Assembly: GCA_963808165.1 (NCBI GenBank)
Contig: CAWEET010000007.1
Span: 124,001 to 188,000 of the forward strand
Source: Thiosocius sp963808165
Lineage (GTDB): Bacteria; Pseudomonadota; Gammaproteobacteria; Chromatiales; Chromatiaceae
Direction of reading: 5' to 3'
Length of the DNA: 64,000 nt
Shown: piece by piece, positions 36,132 to 44,307 of the stretch
Numbering within the stretch: position 1 is the stretch's first letter
Layout: each line of letters starts with the position of its first letter
The notes under the pieces: generated by a model
Databases searched by the model: none
What the model was told of the DNA's origin: nothing
The model's input: the letters and a program-made list of their open reading frames with translations, nothing else
Program-made: the position numbers and the translations under genes

Positions 36132-37583
36132 CTACCTGCGCCAGAACGCCGGGGTCAGCAACACCAGCAGGGTGAAAATCTCCAGGCGACCAAGCAGCAT
36201 CGCGAAACACAGGATCCACTTGCCCGGATCATGCATCTCGGCATAGTGCGGCCCGACGCCCTCCAATCCGGGGCCAAGGTTGTTGATGCTGGCGGCGACG
36301 GCGCTGAAGGCGGTCATCAGATCCAGCCCAGTACTGGCCAGCGCCAGGTACATAACCGTGAAACTCGCCACATACAGCGCGAAGAAGCCCCAGACCGCCT
36401 CCACCACCCGGGAATCCACCGTCTTGGCGCCGATGCGCACCGGGATATGCGCGCTGGGATGCACCAGGCGGGTGATTTCACGCATACCCTGCTTGACCAG
36501 CAGCAAGAGGCGGATCACCTTGATCCCGCCTCCGGTCGAACCGGCGCAGCCGCCGACAAAGCTGGAGAACAACAGCAGAATCGCTATGAACCCCGGCCAG
36601 TTGTAGAACTCGGCGGTAGTAAAACCGGCCGTGGTGCCTATCGAAACCGCCTGGAACAGCCCGTTGACCAACGCGTCCTCGAAATCGTCATAGGTTTCGG
36701 TGGCATACAAACCCAGTACCGTGAACAGGATCACGAGACTCAGCAGCAGCAGGTAGAAGCGAAACTCCGAGTCCTGCCAGTAACCCCTGATGCTGCGGTG
36801 CCGGAAAGCGACGAAATGCAGCGAGAAATTCACCCCGGCGAGGAGCATGAACACCACCGCGATCATGTCGATCAAGGGGCTGTTGAAATACCCGATGCTC
36901 GCATCATGCGTCGAGAAACCGCCGATGGCGACCGTCGAGAATGCATGGCCTACCGCGTCGAATACGCTCATTCCGGCCACCCAATAGGCCAGACCACAGG
37001 CTATGGTCAAACCCAGGTAGATGTACCAGAGCGCCTTCGCGGTCTCGGTGATGCGCGGGGTGAGCTTGTTGTCCTTCATCGGGCCCGGCGTCTCAGCACG
37101 ATAAAGCTGCATGCCGCCGATGCCCAGCATCGGCAGCACGGCAACCGCCAGCACGATGATGCCCATTCCGCCGAGCCACTGGAGCTGCTGGCGATAGTAG
37201 AGGATCGACATCGGTAGCGTCTCGAGCTCGGTGATCACGGTGGCGCCGGTCGTGGTCAGGCCGGAAACCGACTCGAATACCGCATCGGTCAAGGAAAGGT
37301 GCGGGTGATCGGCCAGCACGAAGGGCAGCGCACCGATCGCCGACAGCACCGTCCAGAACATCACCACGATGACGAATCCGTCGCGCAGACGCAGCTCGCG
37401 GTGCTGATGCCGCACCGGCAGCCAGCTGATGACGCCGACGCCGAAAGTCAGCGCAAACGCCGAGGTAAAGGCGATCACCGCACCGTCCTGTGCGATCAGC
37501 GAGATCAGAAACGGCGGCAACAGCGAAAAGCTGAAGACCATCAGCAGCAGGCCCAGGATGCGCTGGACGGCGGCGAACGACAT
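36132..37583 (-). CDS. trkH: Trk-system potassium uptake protein TrkH
   Basis: The 483-residue membrane protein has the four-repeat M1-P-M2 organisation of Trk/Ktr potassium channels. Selectivity-filter-like segments are visible (SGLTTTGATVI, FSTVAIGGFST, VSIGTTAGFTT, and ASINNLGPGL). It works with the cytosolic gating protein TrkA, whose gene lies 6 bases upstream in the same operon. Confidence 0.96.
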   Translation of the reverse strand: MSFAAVQRILGLLLMVFSFSLLPPFLISLIAQDGAVIAFTSAFALTFGVGVISWLPVRHQHRELRLRDGFVIVVMFWTVLSAIGALPFVLADHPHLSLTDAVFESVSGLTTTGATVITELETLPMSILYYRQQLQWLGGMGIIVLAVAVLPMLGIGGMQLYRAETPGPMKDNKLTPRITETAKALWYIYLGLTIACGLAYWVAGMSVFDAVGHAFSTVAIGGFSTHDASIGYFNSPLIDMIAVVFMLLAGVNFSLHFVAFRHRSIRGYWQDSEFRFYLLLLSLVILFTVLGLYATETYDDFEDALVNGLFQAVSIGTTAGFTTAEFYNWPGFIAILLLFSSFVGGCAGSTGGGIKVIRLLLLVKQGMREITRLVHPSAHIPVRIGAKTVDSRVVEAVWGFFALYVASFTVMYLALASTGLDLMTAFSAVAASINNLGPGLEGVGPHYAEMHDPGKWILCFAMLLGRLEIFTLLVLLTPAFWRR

Positions 37584-37589
37584 GCCGAC

Positions 37590-38963
37590 TCAGAGGAAAG
37601 TGATGCCGACCTGGAACAGGCGTTCCACATCGGTGATTCGGCGTTTGTCGGTAAGAAACAGGATCACATGGTCCTCGGATTCGATCACAGTGTCATGATG
37701 AGCGATGATAACCTCATCGCCGCGCACGACCGCACCGATGCTGGTACCTTCCGGCAACTTGATATCCTCGACGGCTCGCCCGACGACCTTGGACGAAACC
37801 TTGTCGCCATGGGCCACCGCCTCGATCGCTTCGGCTGCTCCACGGCGCAGCGAGTGCACCATGACCACGTCGCCGCGCCGCACGTGCGTGAGCAAGGTTC
37901 CGATCGTCGCATGCTGCGGCGAGATGGCGATATCGACCGCACCGGACTGCACCAGGTCGACATAAGCGGCCCGGTTGATCAGGGCCATGACCTTGCGCGC
38001 TCCGAGCCGCTTGGCCAGCATCGCCGACAGGATGTTGGCCTCGTCGTCATTGGTGACGGCGCAAAACACATCGGTGTCTTCAATATTCTCTTCCAGCAGC
38101 AGATCTTCGTCCGCGGCGTCCCCCTGCAATACGATGGTGCGACGCAGGTCCTCGGAGACGCGCCTTGCCTGCTGTTCGTTGTGTTCGATGATCTTCACCC
38201 GGTAATCGTTCTCAAGCGACGAGGCCAGGCGTCGCCCGATGTTGCCACCACCAGCGAAAATGAGTCGACGGAAGGGTTTTTCAGCCTTGCGCAACTCGGC
38301 CATCACGGCGGGGATGTTGTTCGACGCAGCGACAAAGAATACCTCGTCGTCCGGTTCGATGACGGTATGCCCCTCGGGCTGGATGGCGCGTCCCTTACGG
38401 TAAATGGCCGCGACACGTGCCTCGGCGCCGCGCAGGTGTTCGTTCAGCGTGCGCAGTTCATGGCCGACCAGCGGCCCACCATAATAGGCGCGTACCGCGA
38501 CCAGGCGCACCCGTCCGCCGGCGAAATCCAGCACCTGTAGCGCACCCGGGTGCTCGATCAGTCGCAGGATATAGTCGGTGACCAGCTGTTCCGGGCTGAT
38601 CAGGACATCGATCGGCAGCGCGCCCTGGCTGAACAATGCCGGGTGGGCCAGGTATTCCGGGGCCCGCACGCGAGCGATCTTGGTGGGGGTATGAAACAGC
38701 GTCCAGGCGGTCTGGCAGGCCACCATATTGGTCTCGTCGCTGTTGGTTACAGCGATGACCATGTCGGCGTCGTCAGCACCGGCGCGCTCCAGCACGCTGG
38801 GATGCGAGGCCTGACCAAGGACCGTGCGGATGTCCAGTCGGTCCTGCAGGTCGCGCAGCAGGCTGGGCTCCTGATCCACCACCGTGATGTCATTGGCCTC
38901 GTTCGACAGGTTGTATGCCACGGTGGTGCCAACTTGGCCGGCACCCAGAATGATGATTTTCAC
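37590..38963 (-). CDS. trkA: Trk-system potassium transporter regulatory subunit TrkA
   Basis: The 457-residue cytosolic protein has two RCK units. Each starts with a Rossmann NAD-binding strand, the first MKIIILGAGQVGTTVAYNL and the second, about residue 233, LIFAGGGNIGRRLASSL. The C-terminal TrkA_C lobes follow each. It gates TrkH in response to nucleotides. It is the first gene of the trkA-trkH operon and diverges from the SOR-like gene. Confidence 0.97.
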   Translation of the reverse strand: MKIIILGAGQVGTTVAYNLSNEANDITVVDQEPSLLRDLQDRLDIRTVLGQASHPSVLERAGADDADMVIAVTNSDETNMVACQTAWTLFHTPTKIARVRAPEYLAHPALFSQGALPIDVLISPEQLVTDYILRLIEHPGALQVLDFAGGRVRLVAVRAYYGGPLVGHELRTLNEHLRGAEARVAAIYRKGRAIQPEGHTVIEPDDEVFFVAASNNIPAVMAELRKAEKPFRRLIFAGGGNIGRRLASSLENDYRVKIIEHNEQQARRVSEDLRRTIVLQGDAADEDLLLEENIEDTDVFCAVTNDDEANILSAMLAKRLGARKVMALINRAAYVDLVQSGAVDIAISPQHATIGTLLTHVRRGDVVMVHSLRRGAAEAIEAVAHGDKVSSKVVGRAVEDIKLPEGTSIGAVVRGDEVIIAHHDTVIESEDHVILFLTDKRRITDVERLFQVGITFL

Positions 38964-39111
38964 GTTATCGGGTTCTGCTCATGCGTGCATCATCACAATT
39001 CTAGTGCCCTGCCCAACGCAGGGCCATCGCATCGGCGCCAGCAATTTTGGGGAACCAATCCCGAGTATATTAGTCAGTTATTTCGAATGTACTGATATTC
39101 AGGAGAAAGGC

Positions 39112-39561
39112 ATGAGTGGTTTGATCAGCGACTTTCCCTACAACGGCGTGGTTACGGTCAATCGTTTGATCTTGAAACAGGGATACACAGTAGACGATCT
39201 GCAGGAGCGGGTCGCCGAATTATGCGAGAACGTCAAGACCTATCACTCGGATACCGGCTTCGTCGGTGGCTACGTCGCCGTCAACAGCGGCCAGATCTCG
39301 AACGAGGGTTCGACAGCAGGAAAGGTACTGGAGGACGGGCTGACGGGCCGCGAGGCCCTGGTCGTAACCTTCTGGCGCTCGTTCGAGGAGCACGAGGCAT
39401 CGCACCGCAGCGATACCTTCCAGCCCCTGTTCCACCGGGTCCTGGAACTGTGCGAGAACGGCAACGAGGAGATCGCCTACGAGATGCTGTGGTCCGGCAA
39501 GGCCTACGCGCCTGAGGACGCCAGGGCCGCGCGCGAGGCGAAGGAGCGCTTCGCGGCTTGA
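39112..39561 (+). CDS. Single alpha/beta-barrel protein resembling the N-terminal half of sulfur oxygenase reductase
   Basis: The 149-residue protein has an AGGAGAAAGG ribosome-binding site directly before the ATG. The sequence fits a dimeric alpha/beta-barrel (ABM-like) fold, and compared from memory with archaeal sulfur oxygenase reductase (SOR) it lines up along the N-terminal half: VTVNRLILK, a Cys (Cys38) followed by GFVGGY (49-54), then VTFWRSFEEHEASHRS. His94 and His98 match the HxxxH iron ligands of SOR, Glu120 falls where the third ligand is expected (26 residues after the first His versus 28), and Cys114 is near the second active-site Cys cluster. SOR proper has about 308 residues in two barrels; this has one. 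The function is unknown. It has no signal peptide and stands alone, divergent from trkA. Confidence 0.7.
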   Translation: MSGLISDFPYNGVVTVNRLILKQGYTVDDLQERVAELCENVKTYHSDTGFVGGYVAVNSGQISNEGSTAGKVLEDGLTGREALVVTFWRSFEEHEASHRSDTFQPLFHRVLELCENGNEEIAYEMLWSGKAYAPEDARAAREAKERFAA

Positions 39562-39695
39562 ACAGTCGCTTGCCGCCCGGCGAGAGGCGAGGGCATCGAG
39601 GTTGCGCAGCCGACATCAGGCCTCGACCTTCGCCTCGAGTGGAGACAAGGGTGGCAAGCGCAGACTTGACCAACCGACGGGCCGTGAACAGCGCC

Positions 39696-39713
39696 GCCCG
39701 GCGAACGCCGGGC
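39696..39713. other. GC-rich hairpin between convergent genes
   Basis: GCCCGGC and GCCGGGC form a 7-bp stem with a GAAC loop, placed between the SOR-like gene and the convergent ybaK, 8 bases past the ybaK stop. There is no T-run on either side, so it is only a possible terminator or mRNA 3' stabiliser. Confidence 0.4.
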
Positions 39714-39720
39714 CAGGCGT

Positions 39721-40194
39721 TCATTTGCCGATCGCCGCGCTGCGCGCATCGCAGAGGCTGATCAGATCGGCCGGTGCAATCTCAATATCGAGCCCGCGTC
39801 GTCCGCCGCTGACGAATACCGTGTCGAAAAGCCGCGCGGACAAATCCACTACCGTCGGCAGCGGCCTTTTCTGACCCAGGGGACTGATACCACCCACCAG
39901 ATAACCGGTTGCCCGCTCCGCCAGCGCAGGATCGGCCATTTCGACCTTCTTGGCCGCACATGCCGTCGCCATCGCCTTCATGTCGAGCTGGCCGCTGACC
40001 GGCACCAGCGCGACGGCCAGGCGTCGCATGTCCCCATTGACGGCAACCAACAGGGTCTTGAACACACGGCGGGGATCCAGACCCAGGGCCTTGGCCGCCT
40101 CCAAGCCATAGCTGCGCTGGTTCGGGTCGTGCACATACTCATGCGCAGTGACCGCCACGCCGGCCGCCTTCGCCGCCTTGATCGCCGGCGTCAC
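39721..40194 (-). CDS. ybaK: Cys-tRNA(Pro)/Cys-tRNA(Cys) deacylase YbaK
   Basis: The 157-residue protein is a trans-editing enzyme that hydrolyses mischarged Cys-tRNA(Pro). Family segments include the KTLLV lysine (FKTLLVAVNGD), KKVEMADP, TGYLVGGISPLGQKRPLPTVVD and SGGRRGLDIEI. Its ATG overlaps the ntrX stop by 4 bases, placing it at the end of the def-to-ntrX operon. ProX-type specificity cannot be fully excluded, but the GGISPxGQ segment favours YbaK. Confidence 0.95.
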   Translation of the reverse strand: MTPAIKAAKAAGVAVTAHEYVHDPNQRSYGLEAAKALGLDPRRVFKTLLVAVNGDMRRLAVALVPVSGQLDMKAMATACAAKKVEMADPALAERATGYLVGGISPLGQKRPLPTVVDLSARLFDTVFVSGGRRGLDIEIAPADLISLCDARSAAIGK

Positions 40195-41558
40195 CTTCTG
40201 TCCTTGATTTCGATACCGCGGTCCCGCAGCTTGCGGTACAGGTGTGTCCGCTCCATGCCTGCCTCGTCCGCCATCTGACTCACGTTGCCGCCGTGCTTCT
40301 CGAAGTGGTATTCCAGGTAGGCCTTTTCGAACGCATCGCGCGCATCGCGCAACGGTTGGTCGAACGACACCCCCGGGACGCCGCCGGCCCCACTGGCAAC
40401 CTGTGCGGCGCCCATCGCCGCCTCGACATCGGCCGCACCGACCTCATCGCCGGCGCCGAGAATCAGGACACGCTGCACCAGATTGTTCAGTTCCCGGACA
40501 TTGCCCGGCCAGCTGTGGTTGCGCAGCACGTTCTGAGCGGCGATCGAAAAACGCCGGTATGGCAACTTTTCCTGTCCCACCAAATGGTCGACCACGCTGT
40601 CGATCAGTTCCGGGATATCTTCGCGATGGTCTCGAAGCGGTGGCACGAGCAAGGGCACGACATTCAGCTGATAGAAGAGGTCCTCGCGGAATTCACCGGC
40701 CTCGACCGCCTTGTGCAGATCGCGCTGCGTCGCGGCGATCACCCGCACATCGATGTTGACTGGTGCCGATCCGCCGACCCGCATGAAAGACCCGGTGTCC
40801 AGCGCCCCAACGAGCTGCGCCTGGGCTTCCAGGTCCATGTCCGCGACCTCGTCTAGAAACAGGGTGCCTCCGGAAGCCTGTTCGAGACGGCCATACTGGG
40901 TCACACCTCCACGTTCGCTGCCGAACAACTCGAGCGCGGCGTTCCCCTTGCTGATGGCGGATACGGCAACGTCGATGAAGGGACGGTCCTTGCGCGAACT
41001 GTGGGCGTGCAAATAGCGGGCAAAGGTCTCGCGACCGCTGCCGGGTTCGCCGGAGATCAGCACCCAGGTATCGTGTTGCGCAACGCGCTTCGCCTGTTGG
41101 CGCAGGCGCTGAATAACCGCGCTGTGGCCGATTGGATCGATCACCGGCGAGGCGCGGCGCTTCAGCCCGACGTTCTCCTGCACCAGCCGATCGGCCTCGA
41201 GTGCCCTTTGCACGGTCAGCAATAGCTTGGCCAGGGAGAGCGGTTTTTCGAGGAAGTCATATGCGCCCAGGCGCGTCGCCTCGACAGCAGTCTCGACCGT
41301 GCCGTGTCCGGACATCATGATCACCGGGCAGACCAGGCCACGGCCCTCGGCCCACTCCTTGAGCAGGCTGATTCCGTCCAGGTCGGGCATCCAGATGTCG
41401 AGTAGGATCAGGTCGGGGCGTCGATCACGCAGCGCCTGACGCGCCGCAGCTGCGTTCTCTGCAGTAGCGACACTGAAATTTTCGTCTTCCAGGATATCGC
41501 GCACCGACTCGCGGATGTCCGGCTCGTCGTCGACCACCAGGATGTGAGGTGCTCCCAT
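40191..41558 (-). CDS. ntrX: NtrX-type response regulator lacking the GAFTGA loop
   Basis: The 455-residue protein has a receiver domain (acidic pocket Asp10/Asp11, phosphoacceptor Asp54, Lys105), a central AAA+ domain and a Fis-type helix-turn-helix at the C-terminus (NVSQMADEAGMERTHLYRKL). Two features are odd. Walker A reads GEPGSGRE, so the usual Lys is Arg176. The sigma-54-contacting GAFTGA loop is replaced by GGVTQY (217-222). NtrX proteins are known to have lost GAFTGA in several groups and to act without sigma-54; loss of the Walker Lys as well suggests that ATP hydrolysis may be impaired. Walker B (LFLDEV) is intact. It starts one base within the ntrY stop (TGATG overlap). Confidence 0.9.
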   Translation of the reverse strand: MGAPHILVVDDEPDIRESVRDILEDENFSVATAENAAAARQALRDRRPDLILLDIWMPDLDGISLLKEWAEGRGLVCPVIMMSGHGTVETAVEATRLGAYDFLEKPLSLAKLLLTVQRALEADRLVQENVGLKRRASPVIDPIGHSAVIQRLRQQAKRVAQHDTWVLISGEPGSGRETFARYLHAHSSRKDRPFIDVAVSAISKGNAALELFGSERGGVTQYGRLEQASGGTLFLDEVADMDLEAQAQLVGALDTGSFMRVGGSAPVNIDVRVIAATQRDLHKAVEAGEFREDLFYQLNVVPLLVPPLRDHREDIPELIDSVVDHLVGQEKLPYRRFSIAAQNVLRNHSWPGNVRELNNLVQRVLILGAGDEVGAADVEAAMGAAQVASGAGGVPGVSFDQPLRDARDAFEKAYLEYHFEKHGGNVSQMADEAGMERTHLYRKLRDRGIEIKDRR

Positions 41559-43750
41559 CAGTGCCCGCCCTTATCGGCCAGACGGGGCGCATCCGGCGCC
41601 ATCCGCTCCAGCACCTGCGCCATGGCCGGCAGCCGCAACACCACGCACCCACCGCCGTCGACAAGATTCTCCGCATGCACAACGCCGCCATGTTCGGCGA
41701 CGATACGTTTCACAATCGCCAACCCCAGCCCGGTGCCTTTGGTCTTGCTGGTGACGTAAGGCTCAAAGGCCTGGGTGATCAGTTCCGGATCGAACCCCGG
41801 CCCATTGTCGCTTACCGCAATCTCCACGAAATCGTTCCCTTCTTCTTCGCCAGCCCGACTGCTGACAACGATGGCCCCATCGGCACCGCCCGCCTCGAGT
41901 GCATTCTTCAACAAATTATGCATCACCTGCCGCAACCGGACCGGATCGGCCTCAATGATCAGCCCCGGCGCACCCGCCTGCATGACCACCTGCTGGGCGC
42001 CACCTTCGTAGAGCGCGATGACCTCGCTGAGAAATACATCCACCGGCAGCGGCTCGAGCTGCAGCTTGCTGGGCTTCGCATAGTCCGAGAAATCGTTGAC
42101 CATCGACTTCATCGCCTCGACCTGCGCAACGATGGTATGCGTGGCTCGATCCAGCACCTTACCGTCCTCCGGCGCCATTTTCCGCAGGAACTTGTGGCGC
42201 AGGCGTTCTGCGGAAAGTTGAATCGGCGTCAGCGGATTCTTGATCTCGTGGGCGAGGCGCCGTGCAACCTCGCCCCAGGCAGCATCGCGCTGCGCCTTGA
42301 CCAGTTCGGTGACGTCATCGAATACCAGCACGTGGCCCACTGCCTGGCCGCGCCCGATCTCGAGCGACGAGTGCCGGCACAGGAGCACCTGGCGACCACT
42401 GCCACGATACAGGGTGATTTCGGAGCGACCCTGGTGGATACCCTGCTCGAGTCCGTCGGCCACGCGCTCGACGAAGGGGCTCAAGGCATCGCTTCGCATA
42501 CCGAGCACACGCACGTCCTTGCCCTCGAGTTCACGCACTGGCAAGCCCAGGATCTCGTCCGCAGCTCGGTTTGCCGTCTGGATGCGGCCTTCCGCGTCCA
42601 GCGCCATGACACCGGTGGACAGCCCACCCAGCACAGTTTCGAGATAATTGTGCTGAGTCTGCAACTTGCGCCGACTCTCCTCCAGGGCGTTGCGGGCGCG
42701 GGCGATGCGGCGTGTCATCGCATTGAATGACGACACCAGGAAACCCAGCTCGTCCTCCACCTTCGGGAGCGGCAACTGTTTGTCGTAATCACCTTCGGCC
42801 ACCGCCCGGGTGCCCTCTGCGATGTCGGTGATCGGCTCGACCAGGCGGCGGGCCGTGTAGACCGCGGCCCAGGCGGCACCGAAGACGCTCAGCAACAACA
42901 CCAGGGAGAGGCTGAGGGCGAAACTGAATTTGATCTGCGATCGCATATAAGCACGCGTCCGGTACACCTCGTACGCATCCTGTACGCTTTGGATCAGTTC
43001 GCTCAGCGACTCCGGCACAGGATAAAGCGCCTGCAGTACGACGCCGCGCCGCTGCTTGTCCTGTACCAGACAGCGCACCAGGAGTCGGCCATCCTGACCG
43101 GGGGCTATGCCAACGTAGTTTTCGCCGGACACCACCTGTTGCACCATGCCGCTGTCGGGCGGCGTTGGCAGCAGTATCTCGGGGTTCGCGTGGCTCACTG
43201 CCAACACCTTGCCCTGCAGGCTGAACAGCGCAACCTCGTTCGCCCGCGAGGCGTTGCGCATGTCCTCGATGCTCAGCGCGACTGCCGTCTGCGAGGTGTC
43301 TTCGATCGTGGCGAGCAGATTCTGCGTGAGCTTCAGCCGTTCGCGCTTATGCAGATCCAGCGACACCTTGCTAAGCGACAGCGCGTCCTCCATCGCGCTG
43401 TCGACCTGCAGGTCGAACCAGCTGTCGATGCCGCTGGTAAGAAACCGCGTCGAGTAAAAATAGACCACGCCGACCGGTACCAATGCGATCACCAGGAAAA
43501 GGGCGGAGAGGCGCGCGCTCAGACGTGAGCCGGCAACGCGGCGTCGATAGTCGCGCAGCAGCTGCCACAGATTCCAGCCGACCAGTAGGAACAGCAATAC
43601 CAGTCCAACCACGGTGAACAGCAACAGCGGGATGAACCATTGGCCGAGTTCTTCGGAACGCTGTACCGCGGCACTGATCAGATGCAAGGAGGCGAGCAGC
43701 AGCACCACCAGCATCGCCGCAGCCAGGACATCGAAGCGCCGTTGTCTCAT
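41558..43750 (-). CDS. ntrY: NtrY-type membrane sensor histidine kinase
   Basis: Using the ATG at 43750, which overlaps the stop of the DUF4390 gene (ATGA), the protein has 730 residues; a longer in-frame start at 43789 would lie inside that gene. Order: two N-terminal membrane segments, a third near residue 80, a periplasmic/extracytoplasmic sensing region, a membrane segment around 275-300, HAMP (EPITDIAEGTRAVAEGDYD), PAS (about 360-470), HisKA with the phosphorylated His in VARRLAHEIKNPLTP, and HATPase with GPGFDPELI and TGLGLAIVKRIV. It pairs with the NtrX-type regulator. Relatives are linked to nitrogen and redox sensing; the signal here is unknown. Confidence 0.94.
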   Translation of the reverse strand: MRQRRFDVLAAAMLVVLLLASLHLISAAVQRSEELGQWFIPLLLFTVVGLVLLFLLVGWNLWQLLRDYRRRVAGSRLSARLSALFLVIALVPVGVVYFYSTRFLTSGIDSWFDLQVDSAMEDALSLSKVSLDLHKRERLKLTQNLLATIEDTSQTAVALSIEDMRNASRANEVALFSLQGKVLAVSHANPEILLPTPPDSGMVQQVVSGENYVGIAPGQDGRLLVRCLVQDKQRRGVVLQALYPVPESLSELIQSVQDAYEVYRTRAYMRSQIKFSFALSLSLVLLLSVFGAAWAAVYTARRLVEPITDIAEGTRAVAEGDYDKQLPLPKVEDELGFLVSSFNAMTRRIARARNALEESRRKLQTQHNYLETVLGGLSTGVMALDAEGRIQTANRAADEILGLPVRELEGKDVRVLGMRSDALSPFVERVADGLEQGIHQGRSEITLYRGSGRQVLLCRHSSLEIGRGQAVGHVLVFDDVTELVKAQRDAAWGEVARRLAHEIKNPLTPIQLSAERLRHKFLRKMAPEDGKVLDRATHTIVAQVEAMKSMVNDFSDYAKPSKLQLEPLPVDVFLSEVIALYEGGAQQVVMQAGAPGLIIEADPVRLRQVMHNLLKNALEAGGADGAIVVSSRAGEEEGNDFVEIAVSDNGPGFDPELITQAFEPYVTSKTKGTGLGLAIVKRIVAEHGGVVHAENLVDGGGCVVLRLPAMAQVLERMAPDAPRLADKGGH

Positions 43751-44304
43751 GGCCGCAGGCGCCATTCCCATGGCTCGCTGGAGACCCACCAGTCACGCTG
43801 CAGATAGGCCAGCGGGCGCATCGGCAGCGGCAGGGACTCGATGTCGAGATGCACCTCAATGCGGACCAAATAGTCCTCGTCGAGGTTCAGCTTGCCGCGC
43901 TCGATCACCGGCATCGCGACGATGTTGCCGAGCGTGCGCAGCGCCGCGTCGCGCGTGGCGAAGGACAGATGCTCACTACCGCTCAGATTGCGCAGCTCGT
44001 ACATTCCGGACAGGGGCCGGTGCACCAGGACCGTGCGCAAGCGGTGTTCCACCACGTCGGTTTCCCAGATCCACGCATCGGCCCGGCGCATCTGGACATG
44101 GGTCTCGAAGGTCAGCGGCACACCATTGTCTAGCGCCTCGGCGACCGTGTCATTGAGGTCGAAGCCGATTTCCGCGTCGAGCAGTATGCGGCCATCCTCG
44201 CTCAGGGTCAGCGAAACGTTGCGCAAATCGACCTCTTCTGCCTGCAGCACAACAGGCAGGCAAAACAAGATCAGGCCAGCGATGGTCCGAGTGATTCGTT
44301 TCAT
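43747..44304 (-). CDS. DUF4390 secreted protein
   Basis: The 185-residue protein begins with a signal peptide (MKRITRTIAGLILFCLPVVLQAE, cleaved after about residue 22) and otherwise has a beta-rich periplasmic body with RTVLVHRPLSGMYELRNL and a Trp-rich end (LQRDWWVSSEPWEWRLRP), the usual DUF4390 ending. Its function is unknown, but the family is habitually encoded between rsmB and ntrYX in this group, so it may be an accessory to the sensor kinase. Confidence 0.9.
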   Translation of the reverse strand: MKRITRTIAGLILFCLPVVLQAEEVDLRNVSLTLSEDGRILLDAEIGFDLNDTVAEALDNGVPLTFETHVQMRRADAWIWETDVVEHRLRTVLVHRPLSGMYELRNLSGSEHLSFATRDAALRTLGNIVAMPVIERGKLNLDEDYLVRIEVHLDIESLPLPMRPLAYLQRDWWVSSEPWEWRLRP

Positions 44305-44307
44305 ACA

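Noticed and set aside
36003..37217. Plus-strand open frame of about 404 codons
   Set aside because: Antisense to trkH and composed mainly of Gln, His, Glu and Arg; no family features.
37299..38540. Plus-strand open frame of about 413 codons
   Set aside because: Antisense to trkA; no family features.
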